A DNA stretch of 64,000 nucleotides from Syncephalis plumigaleata (taxonomy: Eukaryota; Zoopagomycota; Zoopagomycetes; Zoopagales; Piptocephalidaceae), in NCBI GenBank assembly GCA_025201365.1, contig JAIXMF010000002.1, positions 1,364,001-1,428,000 of the forward strand, given 5' to 3'. Below the pieces are notes generated by a model that was not told where the DNA came from, did no database searches, and saw nothing but the letters and a program-made list of their open reading frames with translations. This document shows, piece after piece, positions 55,516 to 64,000 of this stretch (positions are counted from its first letter, which is position 1; each line of letters opens with the position of its first letter). Position numbers and translations under genes: made by a program.

Positions 55516-56784
55516 AACTTGTAATCATGATAAAAAGCAATACAAAGCTATGACCCTATTGAACAATCATTTCCTTCGTATATTACTGATACTGTCATTA
55601 GTAGTGGCTGTAATGGTATCACAATGTGTACAACGGCTGAATTGGTTCCTTTTTTGTAATTCACGGTCTTGCCACCCTGCTAACAAGTAAAAATAGAACA
55701 GGGTGGCCAATTTGCATTTTTCCTTAATGGTAACCCCATCGTAACCAGTCCATCTCTACTTGCTCCTCCGTTAAACAGCAATCAATCAACTCGCCGACCA
55801 ATCAACCGGCGAATTCTATTCTTCTCTCCTGCAATACCAGCATGTGTGCATATCTCCTACAGCTCCATTCCACTATCATCGTCGTATTCAACCTTGTCCT
55901 CTAAATGAACGAGACATTTTTGATTGGTGCTTGTACGCCAATGATACGCGCAGTCATTTCCACCTTAGCAATAATGGAATAATCGTTGTTACAACAGCCT
56001 CGACTAGCTAACAACAAGCTAGCTAGCTAGCTAGCTGACTAGCTAACAACTAACTAACAGCAATCATCGCGTTCTACTACCATCTACTCTAGGAATGTGC
56101 TAACAACGCTTCTTATATTATTGCAAATTATAATAAAATATCGTGTGTGCTTTCCCATTCCTCTCTCGTTCCTCTCACTCCTTCTCTCCTATTCACATGT
56201 ATTTCTTTTAAGTAGCATCGTCAACATAGTTGCCATTGCCATCGACATCGCCATTTTTACCTTTTTCTTTACCACTTACTCTTTCTCTTTCTTTCTCTTT
56301 CTCTCGCTCTCTATCTCTCGCTCTCTTTCGTTTATATTCATTCATTTTTCATTTCTATTTCCCTAGTATCCAGTTGTTGTGTTTCCTTTGTAGCTGTGCT
56401 CACCTTGTATTCCTCTTAAGCTACTCTTTTAACATATAAGAGAACGACATCAATCACTACAACTACACGTACTATTACTGCTAATAGTACCGATATAGTT
56501 TCGTGGTCTTAAATTAACGCGACCATTTATCATTGTTTGTTTGTGTGTCTATACACACCATTAACTAATTTAATTCAATTGTATATCATCTATATTTGAA
56601 GTAGTAAATTATATTCTCTACGAATTTAAGCATTCTCTTTCAGTCCCAGCTCTCCTGAAATTAATGCCTTGACCAACATCAACAACATCAACTTCATCAA
56701 CTTCATTGTCTCTCTCTCTTTACTTTTGCCATTTAATAATACTTTATATACGTTTGTACGTAATCCTATTATTACACGCCTATC
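53572..56784. other. Gene-poor region with microsatellites
   Basis: Mostly AT-rich or CT-rich low-complexity DNA: ATT runs near 53920, TGTG at 55147-55165, CACTCA and CATT repeats at 55388-55425, an AAT run at 55483-55513, GCTA repeats near 56012-56035 and CTTT/CTCT at 56280-56330. A TATA-like motif (AATATAAAAGC) sits at about 54426-54436. A 46-codon frame at 55550-55690 begins with a signal-peptide-like hydrophobic stretch but has no other support. See the separate entry for a transporter-like exon. Confidence 0.5.
54720..54852 (+). pseudogene. Possible MFS monocarboxylate-transporter-like exon fragment
   Basis: After a CTACTAG acceptor-like site the frame reads G-L-Q-V-H-W-S-Y-H-Q-R-V-T-Q-S-I-G-I-A, then D-S-S-T-I-G-G-C-L-L-P-I-I-A and a stop, with AATAAAAG 30 bp on. 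The pattern (basic loop, S-I-G-I-A, G-G, P-I-I) resembles the transmembrane 4-5 region of monocarboxylate-transporter-like MFS proteins. No other transporter exon was found nearby, so at best it is a relic. Low confidence. Confidence 0.25.
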
Positions 56785-58176
56785 ATGGATAAATTACTTA
56801 ATCCTATTGAGGTGGATACTCGTTTAGAGGCTGCCTGTGCCCTTCTAGCCCTTCACGATGATCATCATCAGCAACAGCAACAGCAGCAGCAGCAGCAGCA
56901 ACAGCATACTGAACAGAATCATGCCATGCACCAGAACAGTCATCCTCTACCGCGATATCAGCAAACGACAACGACAACGACAACGACATCAGGTTTAATC
57001 AAGTCACAATCCGCTCCTGATCCTATTCTTCGACATCATCGTCATCATCAGCATCATTCATTAAGGCCAATCCTCGGTGATTGTGACTACGATGTCTCTT
57101 CGGCCACTCGTTACTCCGAGACCATGCATGTTTTGCATCCGCATACTCCATCTACTACTGCTATTGCCACGTCCAATTCAAGGCACGGTGACCCATACTA
57201 TCGTATCTATCCTTTGCATGACATCACTACATCATCTCATCCAATGTTATCACATAGTAAAATGTCACCGGTGCTACCTTCACCCGCACGTTCCCCCACT
57301 CCACCATACTCGTCATTCAATAGTGTCAACACCACCAATTGCCCTCGTACCAGCACTATTATTGGTAGTCCTGGTAGTACTCGTACTACACGACACTATC
57401 ACAGTGTATCCCCTTCGTCAAGAAGATCTCCCTCTCATTCATCACCTCAGCATCAGCATCTACGTCCTATTGCTCCTGCATCCTATCCTACGGCCCTGCC
57501 CTCCTCTCAAGTGTCGTCATCACCATATGCTAAGCATGCCTCTACCCATTCACAACAACAACAACAACAACAACAGCAATCGTCGTCATCATTCCAATAT
57601 GTAGAATCCGTGTCTCGCAATCACTTTGCCGTAGAAGATACCATTTGTCGTGATCATGATCGATTGGATGGACCAGTGCAAAAGTCAACGTATTGTTATC
57701 AATTACCTCGTTATGAGTCATCCTCATCATTATCGCCATCACAGTCGTATCGTCAGCCTCAACCTCATTTGCATCCTAAGGAGCATTCATCGTACGCGTC
57801 TTCATCATCATTGCCACTAGGAGATCATCGTGTAATGACATCGACTAAACAATCGATAACACCGCGTTCTATACGGAAATCAATGATTCGTATAGCACCT
57901 GCACCATTCAATGCCACATCCAATACAGCTATTTATCATGGTAATGAGGATAGTCATATGCCTCAGTATCATCATTATCAGCCTCAGCATCGTATGCCCT
58001 CTAGAGTATACAAATCAGCAAAGAATGCTTCCTTTGTCGGTTATCGTATACCACCTACGGCTGCCTCGATTGCTTCGACTATTCAGCGACGAGAACGAGA
58101 ACGAATGGCTCGTCAAGCTGCTGGCATTGAGAGAATGCGAAAACTTTTAGCAGAACGATCCACCGCTACTCGTTAG
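56785..58176 (+). CDS. Disordered polyQ/His/Ser-rich protein, unknown
   Basis: Single exon of 463 residues, not recognised as a named family. The N-terminus is ordered-looking (M-D-K-L-L-N-P-I-E-V-D, then L-E-A-A-C-A-L-L-A-L-H). Next comes a 12-residue Gln run (about 31-42), Thr runs, His-rich and Ser/Pro-rich sequence with several S-P and T-P sites, and a second Gln run near 258-266. The C-terminal 40 residues are a basic helix (I-Q-R-R-E-R-E-R-M-A-R-Q-A-A-G). Short hydrophobic helix plus low-complexity plus basic tail is common in fungal transcriptional regulators; the L-E-A-A-x-x-L-L motif resembles Sin3-binding helices. Regulatory function is inference only. Confidence 0.7.
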   Translation: MDKLLNPIEVDTRLEAACALLALHDDHHQQQQQQQQQQQQHTEQNHAMHQNSHPLPRYQQTTTTTTTTSGLIKSQSAPDPILRHHRHHQHHSLRPILGDCDYDVSSATRYSETMHVLHPHTPSTTAIATSNSRHGDPYYRIYPLHDITTSSHPMLSHSKMSPVLPSPARSPTPPYSSFNSVNTTNCPRTSTIIGSPGSTRTTRHYHSVSPSSRRSPSHSSPQHQHLRPIAPASYPTALPSSQVSSSPYAKHASTHSQQQQQQQQQSSSSFQYVESVSRNHFAVEDTICRDHDRLDGPVQKSTYCYQLPRYESSSSLSPSQSYRQPQPHLHPKEHSSYASSSSLPLGDHRVMTSTKQSITPRSIRKSMIRIAPAPFNATSNTAIYHGNEDSHMPQYHHYQPQHRMPSRVYKSAKNASFVGYRIPPTAASIASTIQRRERERMARQAAGIERMRKLLAERSTATR

Positions 58177-58431
58177 TCATTTCATTTCATTTTACTTTAC
58201 TTTACTTTACTTTATTTTACTTTATTCATTTTCTTAAATATTCTCGATGTATTTATTTATGAAAATATCTTATCTGCTTATCTTATGATAATTATCATTT
58301 ACTATTTATTAACATTACTGCTATGATTGTATTACTATATTATTATCATTATTATCATTATTATATAAATAAATCAATGATCAAGACATTATAACAACTA
58401 TTTTATTATTCTTTAGAAAAGAGAATCAATA

Positions 58432-61400
58432 TTAAGATCGAGATCGAGATCGACGTGAACGTGATGGTGAACGTGGTCTACTTGATCTGGAACTACGTAC
58501 AGGTGATCTTGACCGATCGTGACGTCGCGTACTAGTAGTTGCACGTCGTGGCGGTGATCGTGAGCGAGATGGTGAACGAGATGGTGAACGACGTCTTTGA
58601 TGACGATGACGACGATCAGGTGAAGGTGACATTGATCGTTGTCGTGGTTGTCGACGATCACTTCGTGACACATCTTGATCTCGTTTCGTTGAACGATTAT
58701 TGTTTTGTGATCTAGAACTACGTACAGGTGGTGAGATGGAACGATTACGATCACGTCGATGTCTTCTTTGTCGTGATCTACTTCTACTACTACTCATACT
58801 ATCATCACTATCACTATCACTACTACTACTGGTAGTACTATCACTATCATCACTACTACTAGAATCAGATCCTGATGATGAAGAACCTGATGAAGAAGAT
58901 GATGATGATGATGTATCCGTGTCAGAGTCACTGGATGTTTCTAGTAATCGTTGTTGAGCCATAATCAATTTAGGTGCATTCTTCAAATGTTCACGTAATT
59001 CCTCACTATTATCAAATAGACAGAAGTGTGATTAGTGTGATAATGATTAATTAGAAACTAGATTGTCACTTACGTTAATCCACCAAGACCAATACTGGTA
59101 AAGTAATTAATGGCAAAGCGTGTATTCTTAGGATTATCAATCGGGAATAGTCCATTAAATGCCTCGGATAATACTGGATCCTTTAGACGATCGTTTAATT
59201 GTTTCAAGCCAAGTGCCTCGCAAATCTCCTGGAATAGAATCTTGATAAAGATACGTGAACTCGACGTGGTATCCTCCTCGTTTAGCTTAATACACGACAT
59301 GACACCCCATGTAATACCATCGGTGGATAGTACATGAGCAAATAATTTGGCGATATTACGTAAACGATTCGTTTCATAGCGATGAATGGTCTCGAATGTC
59401 TCCACGAATAGTCTAGCCGTAGCATCGGCCCAGACTCGATTAATTTTACAAAATCTTTCGGCGAGTAGACCGTAAAACTTGAAATAGGTACGTTCCTGAG
59501 AGGCACACTCCATGATCATACTGCATAATTCAAACTAGTATTCGAATGTGTATGTATGTACGTGCATATATAAATAGATAGATTAATACCCGATAATCAT
59601 TAAATGAATCATAACAATGTTACGTTGCTTACCTCTTCACCTTCTTGCAATTGTATCTTCATTAGTTTATGGGCACACTCTTCGAAATCAACACTCGACA
59701 TGATAGTCAAATAAATAGTACGACGTAGATTCAGTAGATTTGTCTCTGTTCGATCATGAATCTTTAACTGATTCTCTAGTGCTAATAAAATGTTCTAATC
59801 AATACTTTGCATCGTAATGCTACCATCTCATCACTTACCATTGGTGGCTTCTTCTGCTCCAGAGGCTTCAGAGCCACTCTCCTCTCCTGAATCGTCACTG
59901 CCCTCGGATCCAGATGATTCCTCGCCAAGAATCTCCGCTCTAATCTGCGCGTATTTCTCTTCGTTTTCCTGGAATTCTGGATCAAATTTAAATACACCTA
60001 ATAATAATAATATTGCAGTAATTAAACAAAGCATAATGTTATTATGTTGTAAACAAAATACGATATGAAACAACATACCAAGTCCTTCCTGAATATCCAA
60101 TTCATCATCTAGACTGAGTGTATGCGTGATCTGTTCCTCTTCCTCTACAATATCCAATTCTTCAGGTATGGCCGGATTATCTTTGAATTTGTCACGTCGT
60201 ACTTGGAACAATACTTCTATCATGTACTGAATACGTTTATCGATTTGTGCCTCATGGAGGATACCGCGGAATCGTTCGAAAACCGCATTAGTAGCACGTG
60301 AGGATGCCTCCGTCAGGAATGCACCACATTCGCGCATTAGTCCTACGGCAATCTCCACGCTATCATCGGTGGGCCGTTCGAGTAATAGGGATAACATTTG
60401 CAGCACCACAATCTCATGGGCAACTTGTTGATTACAAAGATGAGCGATGAACATGGTCGATGAAAGACAGATAGGCTACATGGAGGATGTGTGATTAGCG
60501 CATATACAGAATTACCCTCATGAATTTACCTTATCATTACGCTTATACGCACGACGGAATTGTACAATGAGGCGGGAAAGTACAAGTTCACCGATTTGTG
60601 GCATACGCGTATTTAACACGGAAATAAGTGCGGCATAGACTGGTGTAAATGGCAATGCAGCGGCCTGCGCTTTCATGATAGAACGTGCGAATAAGCCGCG
60701 ACCTCGATTAAATTGGTTTTAAATAGTTCCGGTGTAATTACTTTGATATTAGTGGTGTTCACCTAATGCAATATAATAAATATATGCATACATACACGAG
60801 TATTAGATACATGGAATCAATCTAATTACTAGAATAGCAAGCTAGTATACCTTATTCACTAGACCATTAATGTTCTTTTTAAGTTGCTCCCAACTAATGC
60901 GCTGATACTCCCTGCTATTCTTATCGGTAATCTGTTCCTGCATCGCTCGTAGTCGTGCCGGTGGGATGTAAGCACCACCTGTACGCGTGGTGAATGCTAA
61001 TTTGATACGCTCCTCTGTGGAATCCATCGGTACTGCAGGTGCACGAGGTGGTTCTGCCTCGTCGTATTGCTTCGCTAGTTGACGCTCGCGTTCGCGTCTT
61101 CTCACCGGATCCATATCAAATACGCGCGGTGGCTCTGGCGCTGTTGGCGAGGGTGAGCGACTACGCTGACGTCGATGTCGTCGTTGTCGTTGTCTATCAT
61201 CGCGAGATCCTGAACGAGAACGCGATCGTGATCGTGAACGCGACGATTCTCGTTGACTCTCACTGTCGCTACCCGAACTAGCCGATCGGCCACGTCCCGA
61301 GGACTTTCTCGGTGATTCGCGTCTAGTAGATCGTCGTCTATCCACCGGTGACGAACTGGCAGCAGAACTAGAGCGTGAAGATCGGCGAGATGACGCAGAC

Positions 61401-61544
61401 GAAGAACGAGAACGTCCGCTGTCCACATATTGTTTATTAGTTTAAGATACTAAACATCGCCTTTATAGCTTACCGTGAACGCGTATTATCCATCTCTACA
61501 TCCTCCATGGCGGCCGTTGTCGACTGATCGCTCCGGCCGTTCAT
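58432..61544 (-). CDS. CWC22: Spliceosome protein CWC22 (nucampholin), one-base interruption
   Basis: Bridges the activated spliceosome to the exon-junction complex by binding eIF4A3. Eight exons: 61544-61474, 61418-60851, 60762-60530, 60475-60079, 59997-59839, 59781-59633, 59534-59074 and 59005-58432. Total about 870 residues, close to human CWC22 (908). The N-terminus is RS-rich, then MIF4G (I-R-L-type helices; [30 protein letters not shown] and [14 protein letters not shown]), an acidic linker, MA3 ([30 protein letters not shown]), and a Ser/Asp run then an RS-domain tail. In exon 3 (near 60705) one base is missing between N-L-I and G-R-G-L-F; adding one restores all downstream phases. CWC22 is usually essential and single-copy, so a consensus error is likely. 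Confidence 0.95.
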
Positions 61545-62333
61545 TACGTGTAATATTTTGAATGGAGAAAGAAAGAAGCGTGAGTGATATAAAACAAATT
61601 ATCATTAATTTGGGTGGTTGTTGTGGCGCCCTATGCTGAATACGTGGATAAACGGTTCATAGGAGGTCATTCATTTACACTCAAGTAGTTTACTCTATCA
61701 ATAGCTTCCTCGATTGCATTTGGGCTCGAGTAGCACATGTATATTCTACTTGTACTATTCTACTAGCAATGCTCAATCATGTAACTTGATGTTTGTCACT
61801 TGTATCTACTAGTTGATAAGTTGTAATTGGATACTGAAATGGCATTATAGATTTGCAGCAATGTTATTTATTTATTTATTGTATTTGACATTCTCAAATG
61901 AGAGAGAGAAATACGATGTGTTCATTTTAATAAAAATACACAATAATTATATGCAAGTGTGGAAAATAATGAATAGTGTTAACGAGCTATGATGAATTGA
62001 CAGGAACATTTAGTAAAGACAACATGGATGCTTGCTTTATTCAGTGCATTGTTATAATGGCATTCGAGGTTATTCAGATAGCAAGCTTCAATCAAGCAGA
62101 ATGAAATGATGACGCAGTACATGTGCTACCGAGCAATATCCTTATGCATTGAGAAGCATTCATCAGTTTGTACAGCTTGATGTTCAATTGCTACTATAGT
62201 TGATTTATTCGATCAATCATCCAGTTCATAGAAAGTATTGCATGTGTTATGGTTAATGATGTATAAACACTACACTTATTAACTAATATAGTATGATTTA
62301 TTGATGTTGTATAATTCGCCGTATCTTGTATTG
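61545..62333. other. Intergenic with a duplicated promoter-like segment
   Basis: CWC22 promoter, then AT-rich DNA. At about 62016-62080 it carries a segment matching 63938-64000, the region just upstream of the broken F-box-like gene. No coding sequence follows this copy. Confidence 0.5.
62016..62080 (-). repeat. Copy of F-box-like gene upstream segment
   Basis: Shares GCTTGCTTTRTTCAGTGCAT and TTATAATGG with about 63938-64000. Read on the minus strand it includes the TATA-like ATTATAA seen upstream of the gene starting at 63922. This suggests that a tandem paralogue once stood here and lost its coding part, or that only the upstream segment was copied. Confidence 0.65.
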
Positions 62334-63922
62334 CTAGCACATCGCCGTCAAAGAACTATATGCCGTACCAACCATTGCATAATCAGAAAATCTCCATCCC
62401 TTGCCGTTAGGTGCTTCCAATTTGCGTATTATTTCTTTTGTATTGATGTCGACGAGTAATCGGCTTCCTATATCATTATGCTCTCTAAGAAAAAAATAGA
62501 GATCTCCAATAATATGTCTAATGCAAAATGTACCCGGTATTTGTAATACTTGATCGTCATTGAGGATAAATCTGTCCATACTTTTGGTGGTCTGAATTAA
62601 TATTGAATAATCGCATCCAGCCTTTAACAATGGGTAGGTATATGTTGGTCAGATATAGCGTAGGAATTACGTGGAGTATGGCTTTGACCATTGGATGCTA
62701 CACTATGAATTATGTGTGAATCATAATAATAATTGCCAGGTAATTTAATTAGCATATTCGAATCGTATAAATCACGAACAAAAATTGACACAGTCGGTGT
62801 CCCTTTGGGTAGTTGAAACCAGCCATTTCGCAATTGTACAGCTGGATTATTGCCCGAGAACTGATATAATGCCCATTCAACACGATCCATTCTATAACCA
62901 ACTACTCTTGTCGTGTATACTATTGCTGTATGATTGGTTGTTTCACAGAAATGGACCGCTTCCATGTATCATCAATGCTTCCTGGACACATGATACTATT
63001 ATCTATATCGAATACCATTACATTGACTAAATTCATTGTTGTTAGTACTAGCTATAATACATCATTGTATAGCTATCAATCTTACAAGTTGACGAAAGAG
63101 TGTATGTCTCTCGTATTCCATGCACTAATAATACCCATTTTCCCTTGACTGCCATCACTTTGTATGGTATTGGAACATCGAATGTAGTGAAAACACCGCC
63201 ATGTTTGCGAGTAAGTATTTTTACATTATAGTTGGTATCGCTCTCGATTGTATAAGGAAATACGGCTATGTAATGGTCACCCGTGGCACAATCATATTGA
63301 CCATCAGTGCCACTATCCAGTAAAATAGCATTGGGCGATGTGGATAACGTACTGTTATGTACAATGCTGTTGCTTGATCTAAGATTTGAATGTGGTAAAT
63401 GTTCTAAAGCATGATAGCGGTGGGATTTTGATGTCACGTCTGAGCGTGTTTGAAATACAATAGTTGAGCTATTATACCCAGTTTCTGTGATATAGCGTAT
63501 TCATCTTGTCAGTTTCATATCGATACGCGTGGTCTTGCATCGTCCATATCGCCAATTATTCTCGGTGCTCACTCGTCGACGATATGTGTTGTACCAGTCC
63601 ACATTCTCTAGTAGATCGGCTCGTTTATCCGATGTACATGGATTGTTGACATCCGTGCGTACACACCATAATACGAAATCCATTTCTTTAGCGTAATAGG
63701 CTCCTGATAGGAAAGCCCTATGGTATAGTGCTTGCCATAATAGTTGTCATTTCGAATACTGCTTCTTAAGAGCGACAACATGCTGATAACGCACAATTCG
63801 ATATGACCAAGTAGACTACGGAAGGCACGCTGGTCATGAAATGGAAGACTATTCAGACAGACGAGTAATCTACAAGATGAGTTGGAATTACTTGATATCT
63901 CAGTAGGAGTAGAAGTAGACAT
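62334..63922 (-). pseudogene. F-box-like protein, family member 3 (interrupted)
   Basis: Starts at the Met at 63922 and ends at 62334-62336, about the same span as the two intact single-exon paralogues. Recognisable family pieces are an N-terminal leucine-rich unit, E-M-D-F-V-L-W-C-V-R, V-D-W-Y-N-T-Y-R-R-R and E-N-N-W-R-Y. The reading frame is broken at least five times: near 63690, near 63500 (in-frame stop, or two nearby gaps), near 63080, near 62965 and near 62640. Most breaks are consistent with single missing bases, as in the IleRS gene at the other end of the window. It may be a decaying paralogue or an intact gene with consensus errors. A TATA-like ATTATAA lies about 50 bp upstream. 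Confidence 0.7.
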
Positions 63923-64000
63923 GATGAAAAAGAATAAAGGACAATATTGGTGCTTGCTTTGTTCAGTGCATCTTTATAATGGAGAGCGAGAGGATTCAGA

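Noticed and set aside
55550-55690. Small secreted protein of 46 residues
   Set aside because: Hydrophobic N-terminus only; no splice context, conservation or promoter evidence in a low-complexity region.
63498-63500. TGA in the third F-box-like gene as a recoded sense codon
   Set aside because: The gene has several other frame breaks, and a TGA read as sense appears in none of the intact genes here.

Overview
The window is eukaryotic nuclear DNA, most likely from an early-diverging (zygomycete-grade) fungus. It is AT-rich and compact. Genes carry many short introns of about 50-90 nt with GTAAGT-like donors, and several neighbours are divergently transcribed. The gene content is fungal: a fungalysin (M36) metalloprotease, a Ynd1-type apyrase, a Yfh7-like P-loop kinase, a small eight-cysteine wall-type protein, and the spliceosome proteins Cef1/CDC5L, CWC22 and PUF60. 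The exact lineage (for example a Zoopagomycota mycoparasite) is inference.

Region 1-7.2 kb: an AN1 zinc-finger gene (minus) faces a complete bacterial-type mitochondrial isoleucyl-tRNA synthetase (plus). All its introns can be traced, but its frame is interrupted by many single-base deletions. Region 7.2-17.3 kb: a DIRS-like tyrosine-recombinase retrotransposon that looks whole (8874-13078), a broken Ty3/gypsy-like gag-pro remnant, and a direct copy of the synthetase 3' end with its flank. Region 17.3-21.2 kb: an interspersed repeat, a CCHH zinc-finger gene, an inverted fragment of PUF60, and a gene for a secreted pseudokinase-like protein.

Region 21.8-27.2 kb: CDC5L/Cef1 and PUF60, two splicing factors sharing a head-to-head promoter of about 306 bp. 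Region 27.7-30.1 kb: an inverted copy of the synthetase 3' end (intact exons and splice sites) abutting the same interspersed repeat. Region 30.2-45.9 kb: fungalysin, an F-box-like protein, the Yfh7-like kinase, the apyrase, a third copy of the repeat, a very large ARM-like/BTB protein, a second F-box-like paralogue, and a secreted CFEM-like protein. Region 45.9-56.8 kb is sparse, low-complexity DNA around one NEDD8/SUMO-type protease gene. Region 56.8-64 kb: a polyQ/His/Ser disordered protein, CWC22, and a broken third F-box-like paralogue.

Main points: a secreted kinase fold lacking HRD and DFG residues, a three-member F-box-like family, repeated partial gene copies whose edges meet the same interspersed repeat, a DIRS element whose terminal repeats and internal complementary region can be read directly, and a pattern of one-base deletions in 2-4-base runs that points to consensus errors at least as much as to gene death. 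All exon coordinates were derived by eye from splice signals and phase and should be read as plus or minus a few bases.
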